A DNA stretch of 64,000 nt from Bostrychus sinensis (Eukaryota > Chordata > Actinopteri > Gobiiformes > Eleotridae), in contig CM036248.1 in NCBI GenBank assembly GCA_020698575.1, positions 14,227,729-14,291,728 on the forward strand, written 5' to 3'. The translations under genes and the position numbers were made by a program. Shown here piece after piece: positions 36,283 through 47,833 of this stretch. Under the pieces are notes generated by a model. The model was given only the letters and a program-made list of their open reading frames with translations, was not told where the DNA came from and did no database searches. Positions within the stretch are counted from its first letter, which is position 1. Every line of letters starts with the position of its first letter.

Positions 36283-36760
36283 TTAAAGGTCTCATATTAT
36301 GCTTTTTTCTGGCTTTTTGAAATAGTTTTGGACACCTTGGCAGTTTAAGTATTTTTGCATTTTTTATAACTTAAAATAATGTATATGAAATGTCTTCTTA
36401 TGGGGAGCTGTTACTTTGACTTCGCAGAGAACGTTTGGATTAGGTGTCTGTCGGCAACCGTGGGGAATGGACAGAGCATAAAATGGCTATTGAGCACGAC
36501 TATTAGCAACATGATACTAACAGAATGAGCTGACTGCTTTGTAGTAGCATAATTTAAACGCTGCAATTACCAGAATGACTCAGGTGATGGTATATGGGCT
36601 TTAGAAACACGCAGGTAGACTTCCTGGTTTCACGAGTCTGTGTAGAGCGGTGAGACCAAGTGTTTTCAGATCATTAGAAGAGGACGGGCTCAGCAAACAG
36701 GATTACTCAAACAAGCGTGCAGTAAACAACATACTAATATAGGTATCTATCATTCAAAAA
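36283..36760 (+). mobile_element. TTAA-flanked non-autonomous element, copy 1
   Basis: Begins TTAA|AGGTCTCATATTATGC, then TTTTGGACACC, CTTCTTATGGGGAGCTGTTAC, GACAGAGCATAAAATGGCTA. The same strings in inverse order and complement occur in 54466-54895. Three copies in this window start next to TTAA, as piggyBac and Kolobok elements do. Right end not resolved. Confidence 0.5.
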
Positions 36761-37194
36761 TCATGCATATCTCATTATTTCTATTCACAGTGGATTTTGA
36801 TTTTATGAATACATTAACTTCTAGGTCTAATTTAATATATAGTAATTCACCATGATCAGAGAAAAAAAAAAAAAAAAACTGTGATGGACAAGCAAAAAGA
36901 TACAATTTATTCTACCTAGGTAAAGCTATTTTCTAAATATTTGATTAACGCCGTCCATACATAAGACAAAGTTCTACATATATTTACTCCTATAGTGTGC
37001 TATAAAATAGATAGCCAAACCATCTGTATTAATTCAATTCTGGCTAGTGAAAAGACTAATTGGCTAATAACTTTTGAAAAGGACTTGCCACAGTGGCCAT
37101 TGAGCGATAAAGTTGATGTCAAGCCCTGGTCACAGCAAATCATTTCCCTTCTAGAGCGCAGTGATTAGCACACTGATTTGGCATAGGCCCATAC

Positions 37195-37275
37195 TGATTT
37201 CAGGCATCTCCATTTACATAGGCTTGGGACCTGCACAAAAAGTTACGCTGGCATGTGACCCCCTATGGCTCAATT
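37195..37275 (-). repeat. RTE-tail-like repeat fragment
   Basis: CATAGGCTTGGGACCTGCACAAAAAG, then ACGCTGGCATGTGACCCCCTATGGCT. Confidence 0.55.
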
Positions 37276-38155
37276 GTTTTTACACCTTATTAATGACACT
37301 ATTTTTTTATTTTTTTTCGCACCATCATTACCAGCATCATTGTTTGCTGTATTATACCATCCCATTTGTTAGCACTGCATCACTGCTCGTTTCCTCTTTC
37401 ACCTTTCCCCCAGTGCACCCTGCCCCCAAACCTCCTCCCTCAGGCTTTTGGGGCAGGTGTCGGTGTGTGCCGTCAGTGTGTGTGTACTGTGTGGAAGTGG
37501 CTAGTCATAAGAGCCAGCTGATGAGCGTCACCCTCTTCCGGATGCCCATTCATCCTTATGCACAAGGCCCCATTCACTCTGTGCTTTTCACACTGGCAGA
37601 CCCCAGGAGAGGCCCAGGGGCAGTAACACAGGGGTGAACTGTCACTCACTCGAGAGCAACCTACAAAAAGAATGAGATCCCAGATGCAAGCATACAGTAC
37701 AATCTTCCAACTCCTCCGCAGATAGCACCGAAATAGACCTGCTTTTCTCCATCTGACTCATTATCAACAGCCCCCTGGAGGATGCTCATTTTCTTACAAC
37801 TGCATTTCTATAGCTGCTGCATCAAAACGAGTGACACGCAGAAACGGAGAGGTGTCATTTTCATTTTTGCTGTCTTCCCCCGCGCCGTGAATCTTTCTGA
37901 CAAGTTCAAACCATAGCCCAACATCAGCGGCGTGGTTTATGGTGATATGATGAATGTAGGGTTTGATGGGAAATTTGAGAAGCGAAAAAGGGAATCTAAA
38001 GATTTTTCTTCTAGGCATAAAAGTCTTGTTAGCTCTAATACCAACAACAACAGTGGTGCCAAAAACATATATCTGTAAAAATGTAAGCATATAAAATAAC
38101 TGAAGTTGTACAAATCCTCCTGTTCATTTGGAAGTAGTAAATCTGATGCTTCCTA

Positions 38156-38276
<121 letters not shown>

Positions 38277-39924
38277 TTATCACACCTAACTGCAGCTAAT
38301 AAGGGGCTTAACGAAGTGCAGTGCAAACTTGGAAGCACACAAAGGCACTCAGACCTCACCCAAGGCATTTACAGCATTTCCAAAAAAATATGTAAACCTG
38401 TGCAATATATATTATGTGCAATAACTATTTTACAACTGCAATTTACAATGTACACATTTCACTACTGCTGTTTATGAATATTCATATAGTGTATTTATAG
38501 TCACACTCAGGGGCAAGAAGTCTTCATATGGGCCCATTAAAATAGAAAATATAAGAAGAGGGACCATTTCTGAGCACCTCTGACTCTGGTATTATAGCTC
38601 ACTCACAGTCTGTTGTAGCTTAAGCTTATTTAGTTTATTAGCTTATTAATTTAAGTGTTATTTTAATTCTCTTTGGACAGATTAGTCTTTGATACTCTTC
38701 TGTGCTCTTGTTAGATACTTGTTTGCTACTGTTTAATGCTAATGCTGCTCTTACTGTACTTTTGCTGTTGCAACAATGTAATTTCCCCACTGAGCGACTA
38801 ATAAAGGTTTTCTTTTTTTTCTTATCTTATCTAAAAAAAAAAAAAAAACTGTTAGTACCTTTGCACTATTTGTGACTTTTCCTAAAATTTTCATGAAAAC
38901 CCATTAGTCAAATCCAGGCATTTATTGCCAACAAACAAAATGGTGCCTATTACACAATATTACACACAATCTTGGATCCAGACAGTTATCCGAATTTGTT
39001 TCTTTCTTTATTTGTGGCCTTTCCTGACACATCTGACCATAATAAATTTTGAGTCATGTTGTTCACAGACAAACAAACCAATACTGGCAAAAACATAGCC
39101 TTTCTGGTTGAGATAACACCCAGCAATCAGTCAACATATTCTCACTTGTAAACTTGCCTCAACTTCTGGTGGCAATATGTCTGCTGGTGTTGCAGGGTGA
39201 ATCAGAAACTACAGGTCAGCACTTTGCATCACATATACCTGCTTTTTATGTCTAGTCTGGTATTTCAATTCATTTCATGGCTTATATCTGATAAAAAATT
39301 AGCCCATGTCATAAAAACAGACAATTTACTGGGGAAGAAACATGAGCGACAACTGCTGAAATCTGGTGACATAATCAAATAGCACAAGAATATCTTAGAC
39401 ATAATTAGTCCAAAATATCTAGCCTTAAACTCATTCGTATTGTATTTTAGAAGCGATTATATTCCAATTAACTTGTAACAGTATGTGCCCTCTTCTCTGC
39501 TGAGCGCACGCTGGGACTCTGACGTTAATGTATGCTGCCCTATGCTTCCCCTGCTGCTATAGTCTCCATGTTTGATCTGTCCCTGCAAACGCTCAGTGCA
39601 GCGTGGCCGTAACAGTCGTACCACAGCCATCCCTCCAGAGCAGAGGACCCTCTCATTAACAAGGGCATCTCGGCTGTGTTTACATTTCATTACACTGTCT
39701 CGCAGTCTCCCCGGGCCGTTCGGGTTACTAAATATTTCGGGTTTTTTCATTGTTTTGGAAGATAGCCTTATAATATGAACCACTTAACTGTACTGTATGT
39801 ATAAAACCATGATAACACTCAATAGTACCTTTGTCTACACAAATGAACACTTTTTTTGGACTTGGGTTGCAGACTTGCAGAATTATTCTAGTCCACAGAG
39901 AGTCATGAGACAGTGTCCTCTTTA

Positions 39925-40075
39925 TGCCATTCCCAGGCTTGCATAAACGGAAAAAGGATGCATCAGGAAGGACATCCGATGTAAAACTTATGCCACATTA
40001 AATATGCAAGTCACTGCACGCTAGGAGGCAGATGATTCACAGCGGTGACTCCAGAAGGGAAAAGTCAAAAGCAAA
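39925..40075 (+). repeat. RTE-tail-like repeat, plus orientation
   Basis: CATCAGGAAGGACATCCGATGTAAAACTTATGCCA, then GATGATTCACAGCGGTGACTCCAGAAGGGAAAAG; complete middle and end of the family. Confidence 0.65.
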
Positions 40076-41661
40076 GAAGTTGCAGACTCACGATAAAACA
40101 CTAATATAACTGCAAACTTCATATTGAGCAATCACTATCACATTGCATGCAAACCAAGCCTGCAACTTAATTAATAACAGTAGATTGAGTGCAATATCTT
40201 GCAATATCTACAGTCAGGCACAAGACAAGGTTATTACCAAATAACTTGCAATTTGGTTTTTGAAGTGACAGCCCTAAGGTCACAAATACCGCTATGTCTA
40301 TCTCTAGCTAGTCAGCGATGCCAGCAGATTGGCCCAAACACTGAATAAGATGAATTTGTTTGGCTAATTATTCAAAATACATGCTTAAATAAACACAGAA
40401 TAAACTTACACATATGGCCAGTGGGACGCAGGTTTGGAAAAATAAAAAAATAAAAAAAATATTTAGGAGCCAGGATCACACTTTGTAATAAGATTCCTCA
40501 TCCTTTGCTGCACTATTTATGCTGGTAATGTAAATTGGGTTTTAAATTTTGCATAACTTTCACTCGCCCATATATTTCTTCAGGCTAATCCTTGCTAAAA
40601 TTATGCTTATAAGCAGCAGATTTAAATTCCAGACGGGCTTAAGGTGAGGAAATGTTACAATCAATGTCTGAAAGAAGTAATCAAATGTCTGTCACTGAGG
40701 CAATGTCACACACCTGGCTCTGAGTCAGAAACTGCAGTTGTCAAAGAGTCTCTCATGGAAACATTATGACTTTTTACTACAGCGAGTATATGAGCCACGG
40801 GCAAATTCAGAAAGCATAATGAGAAGATTGTGACAGGGACAGAAAAGCCTCAAGGGCGACCAAATCTTGTCCTAATACAACGGAGGATAAGGTTAACAAA
40901 GGAGAAACCATTTGGATGTGACGCCTCTTTTGTCAGACAAGTTATTGTTGGACTGACATAATGACTCATATTATCAGAAACAGGGACTGGCGACCACACA
41001 GCGCAAACTTACTATGGACCATTCATTTCCCCCCATATGCATAAATCAAATCATTTCTAATATGTATTGCAGCTAATCGCGTCCTACAAGTTGAAATATT
41101 TATCTCGAGTGGGCGTGTGCCCGTGCGCGTCTCTGAGTAAAGGTTTGATGATGATAATGGCGTGCCAGAAAAAGATAATCGGATTGTGATCCGTGCCTAA
41201 TTAGAAATGCATTTAGAGTTGTTTTTCCTCGTTGTGCGCATCGCCAAAGCCCTGATCTGCGCGCGGTGCCTCTTTGTTTTCAGAGAAGCAGGCGCACTGG
41301 GATCAGCAACAGCAGCGGCTTTAAAATTCATACGGCTGTAAAACCTGATGTTATATGACGGGAGGATCACTACCACTGCTGCTAAGGATGAGACTGATGA
41401 GGCTGAGGGCTGCTGCAGAGGTTGCTTTTAAATCCCCGCGGCTCCCCCACAGCGAAAATGTATGCAGCAATCATGTAGAGGAAAGCGGAGGAAATAAGTC
41501 CACCTCGCTCGCACTCAACAGTTAATAAGCTCCCAAATCTGTGCTGTGGCCCTGATAATGTAATAACACGCGCTGGTCTCGTGGCTAGAGTTTCTAAAGT
41601 CAAACAACAGAGTGAGCAAGACAAAAGGTCTCCAAATGTTATCCAGCTATGCGTTACTTAC

Positions 41662-41796
41662 AGGCGTATGTCATTGAGAAGCTGTTTCCCATCTTGACCA
41701 TATCCACCTGCGGCACCAGTTTTGGGATGTCCTGGTGATGGGACAGGGCGAACCGAAAAACCTCATATTCGTGCGATTCGGTAGGGAACAATCCTC
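41662..41796 (-). CDS. gria1: gria1 exon 2: start of the amino-terminal domain
   Basis: This 135-bp exon is bounded by acceptor CTCAACAG| at 41797 and donor T|GTAAGT at 41661. Phase 1 in and phase 1 out match exons 1 and 3. It encodes GGLFPTESHEYEVFRFALSH followed by a segment ending MVKMGNSFSMTYA, which is the first strand-helix region of the LIVBP-like amino-terminal domain. The pattern GGLFP, then E...FRFA, then a run into TY..FCSQFS over the exon 2/3 junction is the AMPA receptor signature. No stops or indels are seen. Exon 2 lies only 140 bp from exon 1 but about 22 kb from exon 3. The reading frame is open and codon usage is GC-leaning relative to the AT-rich surroundings, as expected for real coding sequence. 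Confidence 0.93.
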
Positions 41797-41936
41797 CTGT
41801 TGAGCAGAGGCAAAGAGGCACGAGTTAACGCTGGACACGAGGGTCAGCGAAGCGCACACATTGCCTACTGTACAACGAGAGGACAACAGGTACAATGAAG
41901 TTGAAAAAACATATAATTTTAGGCGTTATGGCTCAC
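41797..41936 (-). other. gria1: gria1 intron 1 (140 bp)
   Basis: Short intron between exons 1 and 2, GTGAGC donor and CAACAG acceptor, phase 1. It holds no recognisable repeat. It contrasts with the 22-kb and 8-kb introns that follow. Confidence 0.9.
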
Positions 41937-42024
41937 CTATATTGATGTTACTTGGAAAACTTGAGCCTTGACCCAAGCACATCCCCAGTAAACTGGTGTA
42001 GAGGATGGCGAAGCTTCGCAACAT
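41937..42024 (-). CDS. gria1: gria1 exon 1, coding part: signal peptide and N-terminus of GluA1 AMPA receptor
   Basis: The start codon is 42024-42022 on the minus strand. It is the first ATG in its open frame, which runs back without a stop to about 42327, and it has A at -3. The exon encodes 29 codons plus one base. It begins MLRSFAILYTSLLGMCLG, a short positive n-region, a hydrophobic core and small residues, i.e. a typical secretory signal peptide. This is followed by SSFPSNINIG, the conserved mature N-terminus of AMPA subunits (known GluA forms read NIQIGGLFP). The donor is G|GTGAGC at 41937/41936, phase 1, and joins exon 2 to give INIGGLFP. The product is the glutamate-gated cation channel subunit of excitatory synapses, and this part directs it into the ER. 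GluA1 identity rests mainly on exons 3 and 4. Teleosts usually have two gria1 copies, and I cannot say whether this is a or b. Confidence 0.9.
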
Positions 42025-42350
42025 ATTTCCTTTTGCATTGGCGAAGGGAAAAAGACTCGAAATCCAAGCATAGGTTTTAGTCCTGTAGTGTTCCCAGCCT
42101 CTTCCTGAAAAGAAATCCTTCTCTCCCCCGTTCCGTTCTCTTTTTGTCCGCCTCAACTCCCAGCACCTCCAGTCAGAGCGGCGTTCACAGCGACATCGAT
42201 TCAGCAGCGAGACAATTATCGCAATGGCGAGAGGAGGCACCTTCCTCTCTACTCTCTCCTCTGTGCTTCTCTCTGCTGATGCTCTCTTGTCCTTGGCTGC
42301 TGTTGAATGAAAGGGAGCTTTAGCCACGCTGCAAAAAACATGCCCCTCTC
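42025..42350 (-). promoter_or_regulatory. gria1: gria1 5' UTR and core promoter
   Basis: Upstream of the start codon the minus strand holds a roughly 300-nt leader that is richer in GC and CpG than its surroundings. It has a long purine-rich GAGA-type run (pyrimidine-rich on plus, 42240-42280). A TATA-like TTAAATATAT lies at 42376-42385, so a start site near 42345 is plausible, but no transcript data support it. The leader contains a four-codon upstream ORF (42196-42185) and an upstream ATG at 42071 whose frame overlaps the true start. Both have poor start contexts. The boundaries are inferred. Confidence 0.5.
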
Positions 42351-42375
42351 CTAATCATCATGAGATTTTTACGCA

Positions 42376-42385
42376 ATATATTTAA
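42376..42385 (-). promoter_or_regulatory. TATA-like element upstream of gria1
   Basis: TTAAATATAT on the minus strand, about 350 nt above the start codon, in an otherwise CpG-containing stretch. Position and orientation suit a TATA box, but AT-rich strings are common here and the match is not exact. Confidence 0.3.
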
Positions 42386-44499
42386 GAGCAGACGCGTCAC
42401 CAGGCACCGCAGCGGACTTGGTGTTGTTCGGTTAAATGCTTGTTTTGAAAGAAGCGTCTAGACACAGGTGTCACTGTAACAGGGCAGAATAGAGCAGAAC
42501 TCCGCGCATGGACTGAACGAGCTGTTGGAGAAGCACTGTGTTTTGCGCATTGGTATCAAGAGTGTGGTGGCACTAGAGCATGACTTCACATCCGATGACA
42601 ATAAGAACGTTCTCACAATTAGTCAGCGTCAAAACATGACTTGTGTTTGTGTTGTTTTTTGTTTTTTTTTACAGTGCGCACTCTGAGAGCGCACAACAAA
42701 TATCTGAGCAGACGCACGGGGTTTTATCCCCTGACCTAAGGCTTGGCAGAAAGTACGCATCTAATCACAGCTGATGGAAGTTATAGTTCTATTACTGAAT
42801 ATGTTTTACAGTGGTTAAATTATTTGAATTTCAACTTTTCTTTTGCATAATCAGTACAAATGATAAATGAAATTTGTAGCAAAAACACATTTTAGCCAAA
42901 CAAAACCTGTCTCTAGGTTTGGCATGTCCAAAGTCTGGCCCAAGGTCCAATTAAAACCTAAATGTAGGCGTTGTAAGGTCCACTGAAAAATAAAATGTCC
43001 AGTGTTTTCTGGTACAACGCTTTTGTTAGGCAAGAAAAGGCATGCCATTTTAGCACTTTTGATAAGAGTGCATTTTGGGAAAAAATACTAATGAAATTGG
43101 CTATACTTTATATTATGCAACATTATGCCATTTTTACATTGAGTTGTTTTGTCAGATTGCAATTATAGACTAAAACACGAGTTTGTAATTACCATTGAAC
43201 ATGACATAATTCCTCATTTTATAGGACCATAAGCTACATTTGATTTCAGAGACTGGTTTGTCTGACGTCTTTGCACAGCACCAGTATAGAAACTGTTGTG
43301 TTGGCTTGCCAAAACATTTCTGATGATTGTGCCAAGCATTAAAGAGGATAAGCAAAAACATGGCTTTTACATCATCCCCTGGGTGCTACATTTTAGCTCT
43401 GAATCTGGTGTTTTTATAGGAACTAAAAAACATGTGGTCATTTGAAAATACGAGGGGGAGAGATGTTCACGAAGCACACTCCAGAAAATGGGTTTAATCC
43501 AGCCAGAAACCGCTCTTTAAACAAGCTTAGTTTATTATAAATTCCCCTAATTCCAAATAGGAAAAAATGCTTTTCATATCCCTCCTCCCTTCCTCTCAGA
43601 GAGTGCAGGACTGGCAAGTAGCTGATAAGGGGAGGTGACGATTTAAGCCATAGCTACAGGCAATTATTTCCTGAATAAAAGGTACATGGCTCTGAGCTTT
43701 TGTACATACTGTGAAATGAAGCAGCACTGGTGAGATATTCACATGAGATTGATTGCAGAGTGAGCTGCAGTGTGATGCCCTGGTTCTTGTTTGGAAAATG
43801 GACCGTAAAGCCCGCTTTTGACACAATCAGGCTTATACGGATGAGCCTGTTTATCAGACCAAGGCTTATTTAACTCCAAATCACTTTCTCAGGTATTGTT
43901 TAGCAGCGATACTTTCTCGCACAAAATGAAATTTAGGAGATTAGAGGATTAGGCTAAATTACATTTTGTTTTCCAATTGAGCTGATTAAAATATTGGCTA
44001 CTACCTCATGTCCAAAGCACTTCACTTCAAAGCAAAAAGTGCGGAAACAAGGTTAAGATGTCCAAAACAAACACAAAAACACAGCATTTTAGGTGTCTCC
44101 AAAATTCATTATCTGGTGCAATTTATTCTTGCAGAAAAGAAGAAAGAAAGAAAATTTTGACATATACATATTTTCAGTGTTTATTTTTGCATCTGGCTTT
44201 GCTTTGTGTTTGCCTGTGTAGTGTGTGTGTAATGAGTGCCATGAAATCTTTTTTAATGTCCTGATTAATGCAACAGATCTTAGAATAGCATTAACAATAA
44301 ATAAATATTCCAAGGGGCACAGTAAATAAATCAAAAATGCTTGTTCTGCATTAGAAGTACATTTTAGTGGAACACAATAATGATGTTTTTGTTGCTCTGT
44401 AGAGTCGTCATTGATCCAGATTCTGTTTAAGATGCTTTCCCTAAAATGTGCTGTATGTATGAAGTTTATTGTTGATATAATTGCCAGGACCTTTGTTGT

Positions 44500-44610
44500 C
44501 AGAGGCCACAGGGCCCTTTTGTGTCTGTCCCAAGCCCAGAAAAATAGAGAATGTTGGGGCAGGAAATGATTCACTGTGATGATCCCTGAAAAGACAGCCA
44601 GAAGATGATG
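44500..44610 (+). repeat. RTE-tail-like repeat fragment
   Basis: GTGTCTGTCCCAAGCCCAG, then GATTCACTGTGATGATCCCTGAAAAGACAGCC. Confidence 0.5.
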
Positions 44611-45609
44611 TTTACAGTGAATCTTTGTGGTCAAGACTGCATTTTAATCTTAAACTTGAATTAGACTGTACAGCTGACCACAGTAGACAAACAGAACAGT
44701 TGAAAGAGAAGCACATATTCCTTTAAATACACAATATTGCACAACTTAGACATTTGTGAACTAAATAAAGTTTATAACTCGGACTTATTGTTGTACCTAG
44801 TTCTATGAAATTGGTTTATAGACAATAGTATCTCCCTATGGTGCTATGGTTCTGTATCTGCAATGTCACCACCAGATGCTGATATAATTGAAAATAAAAA
44901 TGCAGCAAAAATACATTTTTTGCATCTGGGCATGAAATTGTGGAGTGCAACTTGACAACTTCCATAACATTTATAAACAATATGAATTGGCTCTTGAGTT
45001 TACAACATCTTCTAAAACGTGGGATTTGTTTTTAGAGATCAGCGTCTTCCTGCAAGGCTGCCATATCCTACCTTCAATGTTGCCACCAGATGCTGTTAAA
45101 AACCACATACTGCACCTTAGAAAGTATATTTACACCATCAAATGTTTGAGCAAGAATCAAGATTTCTATTTATATTTACCTGTGTGTTGTCAAGTAATAT
45201 TTGCATCTGCAAGTAAAACTATAAAAAGCTTGTTGTCGTGGAAGTGACAAAGGAAACAGAACCAGGCCAAGGAGTGCGTTTGTATTAGTGAATTGAGTCA
45301 ACCTGCCAGAAAGAGCTCCCATGGGACCCTGGATGGCTCGACAATGATGGGACTATTACAACAACTCGTTTTTAGGGCATACACGAAGCAAACATAAATT
45401 AATCATAGCCACTTAATGCATAAATGATGGCAGAAGGAACCAAAACCTAAACACATATGTCACTTTTGACAAACTTAAACTTTTGCACTTGGCGCTACAT
45501 AGATTTATCTATAATTATTGAATCAGTGATAGAAACAAACAAAATACAACTAAAAGATTAAAATGTTTTTTTTTCAATTACTGTGAACACAACTCCCAAA
45601 TTAAGACCA

Positions 45610-46485
45610 CAGGTGGAAGAAGTACTCTAAATCTATACTAGTAGTAGTGTTACTTCAGAATATTTTCACTGAAGACAAACTAAAAGTGCTCAAATATGTA
45701 TCCTTGAGTAAAAGAATAAAGTACTAAGGGTAAAGTTTACTGAAGTAGAAGGTACTACTGCTACTACTACTACTACTACTATCACTAACACCCCTGCAAC
45801 TACTACTACCAATACTACTACTACTGCTATCACTAATATCTCTGCTACTACCTTTTATTACTACAAATAATATCTCTAATACTACTAGTTCTGCTACTAC
45901 TACTACTACTATTGATACCCCTGCTACTATTACTACTACTACCAATACTACTACTATTATCACTAATACAACTGCTACTACTAATACCCCTGCTACTACT
46001 ACTACTACTTCTACTATCACTAATACCTCTGTTACTACTACTACTACTATTATTGCTACAACTAATACCTCTGATACTATTAGTTCTGCTACTATTATTA
46101 CTAGTACACCTGCTACTACTACACTTACTATTATTAGATCTATTACTATCCAATTTGCCTCTGAGGCTTTTACTCATTTTGAGATTTAAAAACATGTACT
46201 TAAGTAAAAGTAATATTATTATTAAAGGTGGTCAGAGAGGCCATTGGCACAATATGGCTGCCACATCTCTATCAGTCTGCCCAAGGCTGCTGTGGCTGCA
46301 GAGGTATAACTTACCACCACCACCAGTGTGTTTCTGTGGGGTGAATTAATAATGAATGTGAAGCAATTTGAGAAGCCTGGGCTTGGAATCTGCAGGATAA
46401 AAACTTGTAACCCATTATGATAATTAAAAAAAAAAATAAAATCACAAGTGAAACCACTACTACTTTCCATCTACTTTCCACCACT
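45610..46485 (+). mobile_element. hAT-like element with ACT array
   Basis: Starts CAGGTGGAAGAAGTACTCTAAATC and ends CTACTTTCCACCACTG (complement CAGTGGTGGAAAGTAG). Inside lie an (ACT)n array (45752-46135) and ACATGTACTTAAGTAAAAGTAA. The 8-bp flanks do not match convincingly. Confidence 0.6.
45752..46135 (+). repeat. ACT trinucleotide array
   Basis: About 385 bp of ACT units, interrupted by short AATAC, CTGCT and CCCCTG variants. Confidence 0.9.
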
Positions 46486-47833
46486 GATAATGACTAATGC
46501 CATTTTGTGACAACTGAAAACCAAGGCAGAACAACACAAAATATACACAGTGTTAAAGCAAAGGAAGTCCTGAAAGCACTCCAAAATCATTGTGTGATTT
46601 TCTATTGGCTCGCAGCTTAGCCGAGACAACAGTACGCCAATTGGACACGCTTTTGTATCCCATCCTGTTCCTAAAAGATGAAGAAAGAGGCGATCCATTC
46701 GGCAATAGATCTGAAAATTGTCCTCTCTTAGTACTTTGCAGAAGTTGTGTACGTTTTGATCAATGTCCCTGTCTTGTGCATACACGGGGACGGGGCACTT
46801 GGCTCTGCTCTCACATCATCTTGCAGACTTGATTATGCCACTTGTTGACTGACTGACAGGCATTATGGAAGCGGGTAAACTCACCAACCCTGGACAAATG
46901 TCTGGCATTAGCATGGGATCGATAAGAGGCAGACTGGCCCAGGCTCGATGCATGCCTGATTTCTGCTCTGTACCTTAATTGGGATGAGTTATTGACATGT
47001 GGCGTAATTAGTTGGCCCTATAATTGATTTAGCGGGCCTGTCCGGCGATGAGGGGAGTGCCTTTTTAGAAGTAGCAGAGATTGGGACTTGAGCTTCATAA
47101 GCAGTTTGTTTGAGCAGTGGACTTTTTTGAAGTGGTGCTGTATAGAGTGCTTGTGGATAGTGTGTGTATATTAGCTCTAAATGACAGTGGGTGCAGGCGC
47201 AGTCCGGAGAGCCGGGAGTACAAGAGCAACAGTGACAGGTAAAATATAGTGCTGTTGAGGGATTGTCTAAAAAAAACACCAGCCTCAAAACAATAGCAAC
47301 CATGCAATTGGATGTTACTGAGTACTGGCCTCCACAGCCCTAGTGGACAAACATTTTTTTTTTTGTTTTTTTTTAAATGTGGGTTATTTTGTGGCAAACC
47401 TGTTCTCTTTGTGTTTATCTGTAGAAAAAACAAGCCTTAAATACAATTAAATACTTTGAGTGTTTGCCTTAAATCACCGTTCTCTCTAAGCCTCTAAGGT
47501 TTGCTTACATCTAGCCAATAAATCTTATGTAAGGAGGCATAATTGCTTGTGGCAGAGGAAAAATGTATCTACCAGAATCCTACCCCTTGTTTCATTGATA
47601 TGTAGCCTCAGTGCACATTACTCTAATGCTATTAATGTTTATAATACTATACAATTCATATTCTTGGGTAAGTGCAAGGCAACTAGAGAACAGTAAGAGT
47701 ACTTTACCTGAACAGTAGTGGGGCACTGAATGGGTGATAACAACCTACTGAGCCAACAGTAGGCAAAATAGGAGCCTACTCACCCATTTCTATGGGGTTG
47801 ATTTGCGTTGAATGGCCCCTTTCAATGGAATGA

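Noticed and set aside
37161..37637. 158-codon frame on plus
   Set aside because: Begins in an RTE-tail repeat fragment and continues into unremarkable sequence; no domain.
42025..42327. Upstream extension of the gria1 frame as coding sequence
   Set aside because: The frame is open but has no ATG above the chosen start; the hydrophilic Arg/Lys-rich translation precedes a good signal peptide, so it is leader sequence.
44089..44634. 181-codon frame on minus
   Set aside because: Overlaps an RTE-tail-like repeat and AT-rich DNA; no recognisable protein.
45724..46349. Valine-, serine- and leucine-rich frames over the ACT array
   Set aside because: Same artefact of a trinucleotide microsatellite.
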